In this document: positions 1 to 8,287 of the stretch, piece after piece
Layout: every line of letters begins with the position of its first letter
Position numbering within the stretch: position 1 is the stretch's first letter
Assembly (NCBI RefSeq): GCF_029846275.1
Contig: NZ_JARVWS010000001.1
Coordinates: 806,001-870,000, forward strand
Length of the DNA stretch: 64,000 nt
Direction of reading: 5' to 3'
Origin: Nocardioides sp. CER19
Lineage (GTDB): Bacteria; Actinomycetota; Actinomycetes; Propionibacteriales; Nocardioidaceae
Translations under genes and position numbers: made by a program
Notes under the pieces: model-generated
The model's input: only the letters and a program-made list of their open reading frames with translations
The model's database searches: none
What the model was told of the DNA's origin: nothing

Positions 1-1050
1 GTCGAGGACATCAGCGGCCAGCGCCACGCCGAGGACGAGCTGCGGCGCAGCGAGGAGCGGTTCCGGCTGCTGGTGACGGCCGTCAGCGACTACGCGATCT
101 TCATGCTCGACCCGATCGGTCACGTGGTCAGCTGGAACGCCGGCGCTCGCCGCATCAAGGGCTACACCGGCCGCGAGATCATCGGGCGTCACTTCCGGGT
201 CTTCTACCCGCCCGAGGAGCAGGCCGCCGAGCACCCGGAGCACAATCTCGAGCTCGCCCTCCGCGACGGCTCGCACTCCGAGGAGGGCTGGCGCGTACGT
301 CGCGACGGCAGCCGCTTCTGGGCGAGCGTCGTGATCACGGCGGTCCACGACGCCACCGGCCGCCACGTCGGCTTCGCCAAGGTGACCCGCGACCAGACCG
401 AGCAGCAGCAGGCGATCGAGCACCGGGCCCACCTGCTCGCCGTGACCGCCCACGAGCTGCGCTCGCCGGCGGCCGCCGTCGGCGGTGCCGCGGCGCTGCT
501 CGCGCAGGGTTGGGACGAGCTCGACGCCGTGCAGCGCACGCGCCTGCTCGGCGCCATCTCGGCCAGCGCCGAGCGGTTGCACCGGCTGGCCGCGGACCTC
601 GGGACCGCGTCCCGGCTGCAGTCCGACACGCTCGCGCTGGAGACGGGTGACGTCTCGCTGCCGAGGCTGCTCGTCTCCGCCGCGGAGCGGGCCCACGTCG
701 CCGCCCGCGTGGTCGACGTCAGTGTCGACGCCCAGGACGTCACGTTCAGCGGCGACTCGGCGCGGCTCGGCCAGGCGCTCGACAACCTGCTCGAGAACGC
801 GGCGCGCTACGGCCGGGCGCCTGTGGCGATGACCGGCACGGCGACGGACTCCGGGGTGCGGATCGAGGTCCGCGACAGCGGCGCCGGCGTTCCCGCCGAG
901 CTGGTGCCCCGGCTCTTCGAGCGGTTCGCTGCCGGGCCACAGGGCGGGACCGGGCTCGGGCTCTACCTCGTGAGCGAGATAGCGAGCCGCCACGGCGGAC
1001 AGGTGTCCTACCGGACGCCGGCGACGTTCGTCATCGACCTCCCTGCCTGA
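1..1050 (+). CDS. PAS-domain sensor histidine kinase, 5' end outside window
   Basis: The reading frame is open from base 1, so the start lies upstream. Residues encoded from base 1 form the linker helix typical before a PAS domain (EDELRRSEERFRLL), then a PAS domain, a dimerisation/phospho-acceptor helix with the H-box AHELRSP (His codon 451-453), and an ATPase domain with N-box NLLENAARYG, G1 box DSGAGV and G2 box GTGLGLYLV. All catalytic motifs are present. There is no membrane segment in the visible part, so it may be cytoplasmic. Upstream PAS domains are likely, because the linker resembles one between PAS repeats. No response regulator follows; its signal and partner are unknown. Confidence 0.9.
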   Translation, partial: VEDISGQRHAEDELRRSEERFRLLVTAVSDYAIFMLDPIGHVVSWNAGARRIKGYTGREIIGRHFRVFYPPEEQAAEHPEHNLELALRDGSHSEEGWRVRRDGSRFWASVVITAVHDATGRHVGFAKVTRDQTEQQQAIEHRAHLLAVTAHELRSPAAAVGGAAALLAQGWDELDAVQRTRLLGAISASAERLHRLAADLGTASRLQSDTLALETGDVSLPRLLVSAAERAHVAARVVDVSVDAQDVTFSGDSARLGQALDNLLENAARYGRAPVAMTGTATDSGVRIEVRDSGAGVPAELVPRLFERFAAGPQGGTGLGLYLVSEIASRHGGQVSYRTPATFVIDLPA

Positions 1051-1066
1051 CGTGGCCCAGGCCACG
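1051..1066 (+). terminator. Short inverted repeat after the kinase gene
   Basis: CGTGGCC and GGCCACG are separated by two bases directly after the stop codon. It could help end the kinase transcript, but there is no U-tract. The rest of the 1067-1198 gap shows no clear signal other than the purD -10 box. Confidence 0.35.
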
Positions 1067-1212
1067 TCACTCGTCCGGTGACCGGGGGTTTCAGGACCGG
1101 CGGACACGGGCAACCGGGGAGGTGCCGTGCGTCCTGTCCCGCGGTGGGGCGTGGGCCGGGGCGCACGGCACACCTGCCGCCTCCGCGACTCCGGCCACTA
1201 GGCTGAGCGCCC

Positions 1213-2502
1213 GTGAAGATCCTCGTCATCGGCACCGGTGGACGCGAGCACGCGCTCGCCCTCGCACTCGCGAAGGACAGCGAGGTCTACGCCGCCCCCG
1301 GCAACCCGGGCATCGGAGCGGTCGCCACGCTGCGTGACGTCGACGTCTCCGACGGCGCCGCCGTCGCTGCGCTCGCCACCGAGCTGGCCGTCGACCTGGT
1401 CGTCGTCGGCCCCGAGGCGCCCCTGGTCGCTGGCCTGGCCGACGAGGTCCGGGCGGCGGGGATCCCGGTCTTCGGGCCGTCCGGGTCGGCGGCCCGCCTC
1501 GAGGGTTCGAAGGCGTTCTCCAAGGAGGTCATGGCCGCCGCGGGTGTGCCCACCGCGGGCTCGCGCACCTGCACGACCGCCGAGGAGGTCGCCGCGGCGC
1601 TGGACGAGTTCGGGGCGCCGTACGTCGTGAAGGACGACGCGCTCGCCGCCGGGAAGGGTGTCGTCGTCACGAACTCGCGGGACGAGGCGCTTGCGCACGC
1701 GGCGTCGTGCGAGCGGGTCGTCGTCGAGGAGTTCCTCGCGGGGCCCGAGGTCTCGCTGTTCGCCGTGTGCGACGGCACGACCGCCTACGCGCTGCAGCCG
1801 GCGCAGGACTTCAAGCGGATCTTCGACGGCGGGCGCGGCTCCAACACCGGCGGGATGGGCTCCTACAGCCCGCTGCCGTGGGCGCCTGCCGACCTCGCAG
1901 CGCAGGTCATGGCGTCGGTCGTGCAGCCCACGCTCGACGAGATGGGCCGCCGCGGGGCGCCGTTCGTCGGCTGCCTCTACGTCGGCCTGGCGCTCACCGC
2001 CGCCGGCCCCCGGGTCATCGAGTTCAACTGCCGCTTCGGCGACCCCGACATCCAGCCCGTGCTGGCGCTCCTCGACTCCTCGCTCTCCGAGCTGCTCCAC
2101 GCCGCCGCGACCGGGGCGCTCCCGACCGTGCCCGCGCCGGTGTTCGCCGACGGCGCCGCGGTGACCGTGGTGCTGGCATCGGCCGGCTACCCCGAGTCGT
2201 CGTCGAAGGGCGACGTCATCCGCGGCGTCGGCGCCGCCAACGGGGTCAACGACGTCGACGTGATCCACGCCGGAACCGCGATCGTCGACGCCCCCGAGCC
2301 GGGCGACCCCGGTCACCGCCACCTCGTCACCGCCGGCGGTCGCGTCCTCGCCGTCCGCGCCCGTGGCTACGACGTCGAGGACGCCCGCTCCCGGGCCTAC
2401 GCCGCCGCACGGCTCATCTCCTTCGACGGCATGCAGCTGCGCTCCGACATCGCCGCCGAGCCGCTGGGGGTCGTGGAGGGTGCGGCGGTGCTGGACGACT
2501 GA
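1213..2502 (+). CDS. purD: Phosphoribosylamine--glycine ligase (GAR synthetase)
   Basis: Second step of purine synthesis: ATP-dependent joining of phosphoribosylamine and glycine. The 429-residue length is normal. The N-terminal nucleotide-binding start is KILVIGTGGREHALA, the ATP-grasp core contains VVKDDALAAGKGVVV, and the family signature NTGGMGSYSP is present. The GTG start at 1213 is chosen because a -10 box TAGGCT (1199-1204) lies only 8 nt upstream and no ribosome site is visible, so the mRNA is probably leaderless. purB follows after 42 bp with its own -10 box. Confidence 0.97.
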   Translation: MKILVIGTGGREHALALALAKDSEVYAAPGNPGIGAVATLRDVDVSDGAAVAALATELAVDLVVVGPEAPLVAGLADEVRAAGIPVFGPSGSAARLEGSKAFSKEVMAAAGVPTAGSRTCTTAEEVAAALDEFGAPYVVKDDALAAGKGVVVTNSRDEALAHAASCERVVVEEFLAGPEVSLFAVCDGTTAYALQPAQDFKRIFDGGRGSNTGGMGSYSPLPWAPADLAAQVMASVVQPTLDEMGRRGAPFVGCLYVGLALTAAGPRVIEFNCRFGDPDIQPVLALLDSSLSELLHAAATGALPTVPAPVFADGAAVTVVLASAGYPESSSKGDVIRGVGAANGVNDVDVIHAGTAIVDAPEPGDPGHRHLVTAGGRVLAVRARGYDVEDARSRAYAAARLISFDGMQLRSDIAAEPLGVVEGAAVLDD

Positions 2503-2544
2503 GGGTTGGTTGCGCGGCCGCGCCCCGTGGGACAATCGACCACC

Positions 2545-3963
2545 GTGACGGTCCCTAACGTTCTCGCTGCCCGCTACGCCTCCGCCGAGCTCGCCGGGAT
2601 CTGGTCGCCCGAGCACAAGATCGTGCTCGAGCGCCAGCTGTGGATCGCCGTGCTGAAGGCGCAGAAGGATCTCGGCATCGACGTACCGGACGGGGTCGTC
2701 GATGCGTACGAGAAGGTCGTCGATGACGTGGACCTGGCCTCCATCGCGGCGCGCGAGAAGGTCACCCGGCACGACGTGAAGGCCCGCATCGAGGAGTTCT
2801 CCGCGCTGGCCGGTCACGAGCACATCCACAAGGGCATGACGTCTCGCGACCTGACCGAGAACGTCGAGCAGCTCCAGATCCTGAGCAGCCTGCGCCTCGT
2901 CCGCGACCGCGCCGTCGCCGCGCTCGTCCGACTGGGCCGGCTGGCCGCCGAGCACGAAACCACCGTGATGGCCGGCAGGTCCCACAACGTCGCCGCCCAG
3001 GCGACCACGCTCGGCAAGCGGTTCGCGACCGTCGCCGACGAGATGCTGGTCGCGCTCGACCGGGTGGAGAACCTGCTGAGCCGCTACCCGCTGCGCGGCA
3101 TCAAGGGCCCGATGGGCACCGCCCAGGACATGCTCGACCTGCTCGACGGCGACGCGGACAAGCTCGCCGAGCTCGAGACCCGCGTGGCGCGGCACCTCGG
3201 CTTCGAGAGCGTCCTCACCAGTGTCGGCCAGGTCTACCCGCGCTCGCTCGACTTCGACGTGGTCTCCTCGCTCGTCCAGCTCGTGGCCGGCCCCTCCAAC
3301 CTGGCCACGACGATCCGCCTGATGGCCGGCAACGAGCTGGTCACCGAGGGCTTCAAGGAGGGCCAGGTCGGCTCCTCCGCGATGCCGCACAAGATGAACT
3401 CCCGCTCCGCCGAGCGCGTCAACGGCCTCTCGGTCGTCCTCCGCGGTCACCTCTCGATGGTCGGCGAGCTCGCCGGCGACCAGTGGAACGAGGGCGACGT
3501 CTCCGACTCGGTCGTACGCCGGGTCGCGCTGCCCGACGCGTTCTTCGCCGCCGACGGCCTGTTCGAGACGTTCCTGACGGTCCTCGACGAGTTCGGCGCC
3601 TTCCCGGCGGTCATCCAGCGCGAGCTGGACCGCTACCTGCCCTACCTCGCGACCACGAAGGTGCTCATGGCCGCCGTGCGCAACGGGGTCGGCCGCGAGA
3701 GCGCGCACGAGGCGATCAAGGAGGCCGCCGTCGGAACCGCGCTCGCGATGCGCCAGGGCCAGGCCGACAACGACGTCTTCGCCAAGCTGGCCGCGGACCC
3801 CCGGCTCGGGCTCACCGAGGAGCAGCTGGGCGGCCTCGTCGCCGAGCCGATCGCGTTCACCGGCGCTGCGGTCGCGCAGGTGCAGGCCGTCGTACGCCGG
3901 ATCGAGGCCGTGGCCGAGCAGCACCCCGACGCCGCTGCGTATGTGCCGGGGGACATCCTCTGA
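2545..3963 (+). CDS. purB: Adenylosuccinate lyase
   Basis: Cleaves SAICAR to AICAR and adenylosuccinate to AMP. The 472-residue protein starts MTVPNVLAARYASAE, very like mycobacterial PurB from memory, and carries the fumarase/lyase signature GSSAMPHKMNSRSAERV with the catalytic mobile loop. The frame is open a little further upstream (2506), but GTG 2545 matches the family N-terminus and has a -10-like GACAAT (2531-2536) 8 nt before it. It is convergent with the mhuD homologue downstream. Confidence 0.97.
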   Translation: MTVPNVLAARYASAELAGIWSPEHKIVLERQLWIAVLKAQKDLGIDVPDGVVDAYEKVVDDVDLASIAAREKVTRHDVKARIEEFSALAGHEHIHKGMTSRDLTENVEQLQILSSLRLVRDRAVAALVRLGRLAAEHETTVMAGRSHNVAAQATTLGKRFATVADEMLVALDRVENLLSRYPLRGIKGPMGTAQDMLDLLDGDADKLAELETRVARHLGFESVLTSVGQVYPRSLDFDVVSSLVQLVAGPSNLATTIRLMAGNELVTEGFKEGQVGSSAMPHKMNSRSAERVNGLSVVLRGHLSMVGELAGDQWNEGDVSDSVVRRVALPDAFFAADGLFETFLTVLDEFGAFPAVIQRELDRYLPYLATTKVLMAAVRNGVGRESAHEAIKEAAVGTALAMRQGQADNDVFAKLAADPRLGLTEEQLGGLVAEPIAFTGAAVAQVQAVVRRIEAVAEQHPDAAAYVPGDIL

Positions 3964-4080
3964 GGCGGGCCGGGGCGGAGTCCCCGGTCAACCGGGTACT
4001 CCGGAACCTCCCGGCCGCCATGACACCCCGCCAGTTCCGTCCTTCCCTGGGTGGAGTGACGGAAGTGGCCGCTGTGCCGC
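3964..4080. other. Convergent intergenic gap purB/mhuD
   Basis: 117 bp between two converging genes. A weak inverted repeat (TTCCGT near 4035 and ACGGAA near 4059) may act as a terminator. I see no ORF or promoter. Confidence 0.3.
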
Positions 4081-4398
4081 TCAGGCGGGCTTGACGTCCA
4101 GCACGACCTCGAACTCCAGCAGGTCGGCGCCGGTCGAGACCGGGCGCCGCGGGGCATCGCCCTCGGGCGTGGCGTGGGCGGTGCGGGCGTCGCCGTCGCG
4201 CCAGGCGGCGAACGCCTCCTCCGACTCCCAGTGGGTCACGACGAAGTAGCGGGACTCGCCGGCCGTCGGGCGGAGCAGCTGGAAGCCCAGGAAGCCCGGC
4301 GACTTCTCGACGGCGCCCGCGCGGGCGGCGAAGCGAGCCTCGAGCTGCTCGCCGGCGCCCTCGGGGACCTGGATGGCGTTGATCTTCACGACGGACAT
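4081..4398 (-). CDS. mhuD: MhuD-type haem-degrading monooxygenase
   Basis: A 105-residue dimeric ferredoxin-fold (ABM) protein closely resembling Mycobacterium tuberculosis MhuD: MSVVKINAIQVPEGAG and YFVVTHWESEEAFAAW align without gaps. The residues known to hold and ruffle haem in MhuD are at the same positions here: Asn7, Trp66 and His75. The family role is to open the haem ring and release iron without carbon monoxide. The gene starts 4 nt after the stop of the upstream transporter on the same strand, so the two are probably co-transcribed. Product identity is strong; substrate by homology only. Confidence 0.88.
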   Translation of the reverse strand: MSVVKINAIQVPEGAGEQLEARFAARAGAVEKSPGFLGFQLLRPTAGESRYFVVTHWESEEAFAAWRDGDARTAHATPEGDAPRRPVSTGADLLEFEVVLDVKPA

Positions 4399-4402
4399 GG
4401 AC

Positions 4403-5839
4403 TCACCCTACGGAGGTGCTGCTGCGCCAGTCGCGGACGGCCATCGCCAGCGCTCCGACGAGCAGGACGGCTCCCGTCAGCAGCGCCAGCCGCAGCGCCG
4501 TACCGGACACCACGTGCGCCGAGGCCACTGAGTAGACCGTCATCAGCAGGGCGGCTCCGACCGAGGCGCCGACGCGCTGCCCGGTCTGCATCGCGCCGCC
4601 CGCGGCGCCGCCCATCCGGGGCGGCACCTCGGCGAGCGTGAGCGTCATGTTGGGCGACACGACGGCGCCACCGCCGAGCCCGGCGAGCAGCAGGCAGGGC
4701 ACCGACACGAGCCACAGGTGCTCCCGGGACGGCAGGGGGATCAGCCACGCGGCCAGCGCGATCCCGACGATGATGGTCGCCAGCGCCCCGACGGTGATCC
4801 GGCGCCCGACGTCGTTGACCACCCGGCCGGCGAGCGGCGCGCTGATCGCCGAGCCGATCGCGAACGGCGCGATCAGCAGCCCCGCCGTGAACGGTCCGAA
4901 GCCGAGCGCGTCCTGCAGGTGGTACGACGTCACGAGGAGCAGTCCTGTGAAGCCGGTGAAGTAGAGCGTGCCGATGGCCAGGCCGCCGGCGTACCCCGGC
5001 ACCCGGCGCAGCAGCGAGACGTCCAGCAGCGGTGGGTGGCCGCGGCTCACCGTCCGTCGCTCCCAGTGGACGAAGCCCCAGCCGAACAACGGCGCCAGGA
5101 CGATGAGGACCACCTGCCAGCCGGCGCCGCCCTCGATGCTGACCACCGGATAGAGCACTGCGAGGACGCTGAGGCCGAGGAGGACCGCCCCGACGACGTC
5201 GATGCGGGCGTCGGCGCCGGCCGGATCCTCCCGACGCGGTACCAGACGCAGGACGAAGCCGAGGGCGACGATGCCGATCGGCACGTTGATGAGGAACAGG
5301 TAGCGCCACCCGTTCTCCGGTCCGGCGACGGCGAGGATGAAGCCGCCCAGGACCGGGCCGGTCGCCGACGACAGCGACACGGTGAGGCCGAAGACGCCGA
5401 AGGCGCGTCCCCGCTCGCGGCCGGAGAAGAGCTGCTGGATGAGACCCGAGTTCTGCGGCGTCAGCAGGCCCGCGGTCGCGCCCTGCACGAGACGGGCGGC
5501 GATGACGAGCCCGGCGGTCGGGGCGAACCCGACAGCGGCGCTGGCGACGGTGAAGCCGCACAGGCCGAGGACCATGAGACGCCGCCGGCCGTACGCGTCG
5601 CCGAGCCGACCGCCGGCGACGAGCGTCAGGCCGAACGCGAGCGCGTACCCCGACACCACCCACTGGATCGTCCCGGTGCTCGCCCCGAGCGCCCGCTGCA
5701 TCGACGGCACGGCCAGGTTGACGATCGAGACGTCGAGCAGCGCCATGAAGCCGATGACGAGCGAGACCCCGAGGATGCGCCAGCGGTGGGGGTTCGCGGT
5801 CTCCGCGCGCCGCGCGGTCTCGTCCACCGGGTTGCTCAT
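4403..5839 (-). CDS. MFS drug-efflux-type transporter (DHA2, 14 TM)
   Basis: A 478-residue major facilitator. It has acidic residues in TM1 (ALLDVSIVNLAVPSM), the loop 2-3 motif A GGRLGDAYGRRR and motif C GPVLGGFIL, typical of proton-driven DHA2 exporters. ATG at 5839 is chosen because the family N-terminus (MSNPVDETARR) begins there and because a divergent gene starts at about 5871; the longer open frame would run through that gene. It is the first gene of a two-gene operon with the mhuD homologue, so a link to haem or iron is possible, but the substrate is unknown. Confidence 0.85.
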   Translation of the reverse strand: MSNPVDETARRAETANPHRWRILGVSLVIGFMALLDVSIVNLAVPSMQRALGASTGTIQWVVSGYALAFGLTLVAGGRLGDAYGRRRLMVLGLCGFTVASAAVGFAPTAGLVIAARLVQGATAGLLTPQNSGLIQQLFSGRERGRAFGVFGLTVSLSSATGPVLGGFILAVAGPENGWRYLFLINVPIGIVALGFVLRLVPRREDPAGADARIDVVGAVLLGLSVLAVLYPVVSIEGGAGWQVVLIVLAPLFGWGFVHWERRTVSRGHPPLLDVSLLRRVPGYAGGLAIGTLYFTGFTGLLLVTSYHLQDALGFGPFTAGLLIAPFAIGSAISAPLAGRVVNDVGRRITVGALATIIVGIALAAWLIPLPSREHLWLVSVPCLLLAGLGGGAVVSPNMTLTLAEVPPRMGGAAGGAMQTGQRVGASVGAALLMTVYSVASAHVVSGTALRLALLTGAVLLVGALAMAVRDWRSSTSVG

Positions 5840-5870
5840 GAATCCACTGTTGCCGGTGCGGGCAAGCAAG

Positions 5871-6458
5871 ATGTCGGACATGAGTGAGCCGATCACGGTG
5901 ACGATCGCACGCCGCGTGCCGACCGAGCGCTCCCAGGAGATGGTCGCCTGGATGCAGGCCGGCATCCAGCTGGCGAGCGGGTTCCCGGGGTTCCTCGGCG
6001 CCGGCTGGGTGCGGCCGGCGGCGGACTCCGACGACTGGCACCTGCTCTACCGCTTCGACGGAGCGACCACGCTCCACGACTGGGACAGCAGCCGCCAGCG
6101 CGCCTGGTGGCTGGGGGCCGGGTCGCCGTTCGTGGAGGAGACCCGCGTCGAGCGGCGTACCGGCATCGAGGGCTGGTTCGACCCCGCGCACACCTACGAC
6201 GTGGAGGCGGTCAGCGGCGTCGCGGCCACGCCCGCCCGCTGGCGGCAGGCGGTCACCATCTTCCTCACGTTCTTCCCCGTCAGCCTGCTCGCCAACTGGC
6301 TGATCGGCCCCTTCGTGTCGAGCTGGTCGCTGCCGCTGCGCCTGCTCGGGACCATGGTCTTCACGGTCCCGTTCATGACGTACGTCGGCCTGCCCTGGAT
6401 CACCCGCAACCTGGAGTGGTTCCTCCACGGCCGTCCGGCGCCGTGGCGTCGGGGGTGA
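5871..6458 (+). CDS. ABM-domain protein with two C-terminal membrane helices
   Basis: 195 residues. Residues 1-110 form an antibiotic-biosynthesis-monooxygenase-like domain (ITVTIARRVPTERSQEM, GFPGFLGAGW). Two hydrophobic segments follow (about 130-147 and 155-175), ending in a short basic tail. This matches the COG3224-type membrane ABM family, whose function is not established. It is divergent from the DHA2 transporter and so sits next to a second ABM protein (MhuD type). An alternative start is ATG 5880; neither has a clear ribosome site. Confidence 0.75.
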   Translation: MSDMSEPITVTIARRVPTERSQEMVAWMQAGIQLASGFPGFLGAGWVRPAADSDDWHLLYRFDGATTLHDWDSSRQRAWWLGAGSPFVEETRVERRTGIEGWFDPAHTYDVEAVSGVAATPARWRQAVTIFLTFFPVSLLANWLIGPFVSSWSLPLRLLGTMVFTVPFMTYVGLPWITRNLEWFLHGRPAPWRRG

Positions 6459-6473
6459 CGAGTCCCTGACCGG

Positions 6474-7019
6474 TCACTGGCGCAGCAGCGCGTCGAGCTT
6501 CGCCTCGATCCGGGCGATGTCGGCCTTCGTCGCCGCCTGCGCTTCTGGCCGCAGCGTCGCGACGATGGCGCCGCCCGGCTCGATCGACAGCGACTCGAGG
6601 TCGCTGACGTCGTTGGCGTTCTGCCGGCGCAGCGCGGCGTCCACGTCGGCCCGGCGCAGGCCCTCCTCGCGCAGCGCCCGGTCGTCCCACCGCCCGTCGG
6701 ACGCGAGCACGGTCGGGGTGCCCTCCATCAGCCGGGCCAGCCGGTCGGAGCGGCGGATGAGGCGGACGACCGCACCGTCGGCCGCGACGAGCACGACCGC
6801 ACCGATGGCACCGCCGAGCAGCGAGTTGTCCGGGCCGATGATCGCGTTCTGCACCACGTTGGACAGCAGCAGCATCACGACCAGGTCGAAGGAGTTGAGC
6901 TGGGCCAGGTCGCGCTTGCCGACGAATCGGAGGATGGCGGCGATCAGCACGTAGACGGCGACGGTGCGGATCACCTTCTCGCCGAGCGGGATCTGCAGGT
7001 GCACGAGGTCGTTCCACAT
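6474..7019 (-). CDS. DUF421 (YetF-like) membrane protein
   Basis: 181 residues with three N-terminal hydrophobic helices (IRTVAVYVLIAAILRFVG, LVVMLLLSNVVQNAI, GGAIGAVVLVAADGAVV). The DUF421 hallmark KRDLAQLNSFDLVVMLLLSN and a cytoplasmic domain with LREEGLRRADVDAALR follow. The C-terminal tail is a short helix rich in Asp/Lys. ATG 7019 has a -10-like CAGACT 7 nt upstream (7032-7027 on this strand). The family's role is unknown; YetF-like proteins are linked to spore-germinant or stress phenotypes in Bacillus. Confidence 0.8.
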   Translation of the reverse strand: MWNDLVHLQIPLGEKVIRTVAVYVLIAAILRFVGKRDLAQLNSFDLVVMLLLSNVVQNAIIGPDNSLLGGAIGAVVLVAADGAVVRLIRRSDRLARLMEGTPTVLASDGRWDDRALREEGLRRADVDAALRRQNANDVSDLESLSIEPGGAIVATLRPEAQAATKADIARIEAKLDALLRQ

Positions 7020-7091
7020 GCGGCCCAGTCTGACCGTCGGCGCCGTTCCGTGCCGTCGACCTGCCATTGTCGACTACTACGGTCAACTATC

Positions 7092-7988
7092 ATGGGGGTC
7101 ATGACCGTCACCGTGCTGCCCCACCTCCCGTCGTACGACGGCGCCGAGCTCGTCGTCCCGGCGCCCGGTGAGGGACCCGGAAACTGGGCGGGCGCGGCGA
7201 GCGCGGTCCTCCACGCCGGCGTCTTCTGGCTGACGTGGCGCAACCGCCGGCCGCTGAGCGAGGGCCGCGGCGTCACCGTCGACATCGCCCGCTCGACCGA
7301 CGGCGTGCACTTCGAGACCGTCGCCGAGGTGAGCCGCGAGACGTTCGGCTGCGAGTCGCTCGAGCGCCCGGTCCTGCTGCCGCTGCCCGACGGCTCCGGC
7401 TGGCGCCTCTACCTCTCGTGCGCGACCTGGCACTCCAAGCACTGGTGGGTCGACAGCCTCACCGCCGCGACTCCCGAGGAGCTTCCGGGCGGCCAGCGCC
7501 AGGTCGTCCTCCCCGGCGACGACCGGGTCGCCGTCAAGGACCCGGTGATCAGCGCGGGCCCGGACGGCTGGGAGATGTGGCTGTGCTGCCACCCGCTCAC
7601 CGAGCCCGGCCACGAGGACCGGATGACCACGCGCCGCCTCACCAGCCCCGACGGGCTCGCCTGGACCGACCGCGGCGAGGTGCTCGCCGGCCGCGACGGC
7701 GAGTGGGACGCCCGCGGGGCGCGGGTCACGGCCCGCCTCTCCGACGGCACCTTCCTCTACGACGGCCGCCCGGACGCCGCCTCGAACTGGTACGAGACCA
7801 CCGGCCTGGCCCGCTGGGACGGCTCCCGGCTGATCGCCGATGAGACGGTCCCGCCGATCTCGTCGCCGTACGCCGACGGCGCGTTCCGCTACGCCGCCGC
7901 GGTCCCGCTCCCCGACGGCCGCACCCGTTTCTACGTCGAGGCCGCCCGCCCCGACGGCGCCCACGACCTGGTCACCGTCGTCCGCTGA
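7092..7988 (+). CDS. Beta-propeller glycosidase-like protein, function unknown
   Basis: 298 residues, no signal peptide. Repeating short strands with aromatic and acidic turns (WRLYLSCATWHSKHWWVDSL, VKDPVISAGPDGWEMWLCCH, GEWDARGARVTARLSDGTFLYDG) look like the five-bladed propeller of GH32/43/62-type enzymes. The Lys-Asp-Pro and Glu-Trp-Asp motifs occur where such folds place catalytic acids. The start is ATG 7092, with TACGGT (7078-7083) 8 nt upstream; ATG 7101 is possible. It is convergent with a sulfotransferase across the 22-bp repeat arrays. I cannot assign a substrate. Confidence 0.6.
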   Translation: MGVMTVTVLPHLPSYDGAELVVPAPGEGPGNWAGAASAVLHAGVFWLTWRNRRPLSEGRGVTVDIARSTDGVHFETVAEVSRETFGCESLERPVLLPLPDGSGWRLYLSCATWHSKHWWVDSLTAATPEELPGGQRQVVLPGDDRVAVKDPVISAGPDGWEMWLCCHPLTEPGHEDRMTTRRLTSPDGLAWTDRGEVLAGRDGEWDARGARVTARLSDGTFLYDGRPDAASNWYETTGLARWDGSRLIADETVPPISSPYADGAFRYAAAVPLPDGRTRFYVEAARPDGAHDLVTVVR

Positions 7989-8000
7989 CCGCGACTTCGG

Positions 8001-8110
8001 CCTTGTTGCCCGTTGAGTTGGGCCTTGTTGCCCGTTGAGTTGGGCCTTGTTGCCCGTTGAGTTGGGCCTTGTTGCCCGTTGAGTTGGGCCTTGTTGCCCG
8101 TTGAGTTCGG
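8001..8110 (-). repeat. 22-bp tandem repeat array A (five units)
   Basis: Five head-to-tail units start at 8001, 8023, 8045, 8067 and 8089, identical except at the 3' end of the last. On the minus strand each unit reads AACTCAACGGGCAACAAGG plus CCC. There are no spacers. It is the same sequence family as array B, but inverted. It begins 12 bp after the stop of the propeller gene, and the preceding 7991-8000 already resembles a half unit. Confidence 0.95.
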
Positions 8111-8141
8111 AGTTGTGACCCGACGTCGGTCACGAACGCCC
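8111..8141. repeat. Palindromic junction between arrays A and B
   Basis: The inversion point contains GTGACC (8115-8120) and GGTCAC (8128-8133) around a GACGTC centre, a near-perfect palindrome with one extra base. It also holds a degenerate first unit of array B, in 22-bp phase with the rest. Confidence 0.7.
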
Positions 8142-8287
8142 ATCTCGGCGGGCGACAATCCGGATCTCGATGGGCGCGAACGCCGATCTCGCCGGGCGAC
8201 AATCCGGATCTCGATGGGCAAGAACACCGATCTCGGCGGGCAACAACTCAGATCTCGATGGGCAAGAACACCGATCTCGGCGGGTCA
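8142..8287 (+). repeat. 22-bp tandem repeat array B (seven units)
   Basis: The word ATCTCG recurs at exactly 22-bp steps: 8142, 8164, 8186, 8208, 8230, 8252 and 8274. The unit reads roughly gATCTCGAnGGGCGACAA followed by 4-5 variable bases; alternate units differ at a few positions (GGCGGG or GATGGG; CGACAA or CAAGAA). The last unit runs into the sulfotransferase gene and supplies its stop codon (8285-8287). Unit words such as CTCGATGGGCAA are nearly complementary to array A words (TTGCCCGTTGAG), so a transcript through both would fold back. Confidence 0.93.

Noticed and set aside
7931..8227. Apparent protein made of NSTGNKAQLNGQQG-type repeats
   Set aside because: It is only the translation of the 22-bp non-coding array; 22 is not a multiple of 3, so a coding repeat would not stay in frame.
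8001..8287. CRISPR array
   Set aside because: Units are head to tail with no unique spacers, too short and without cas genes.
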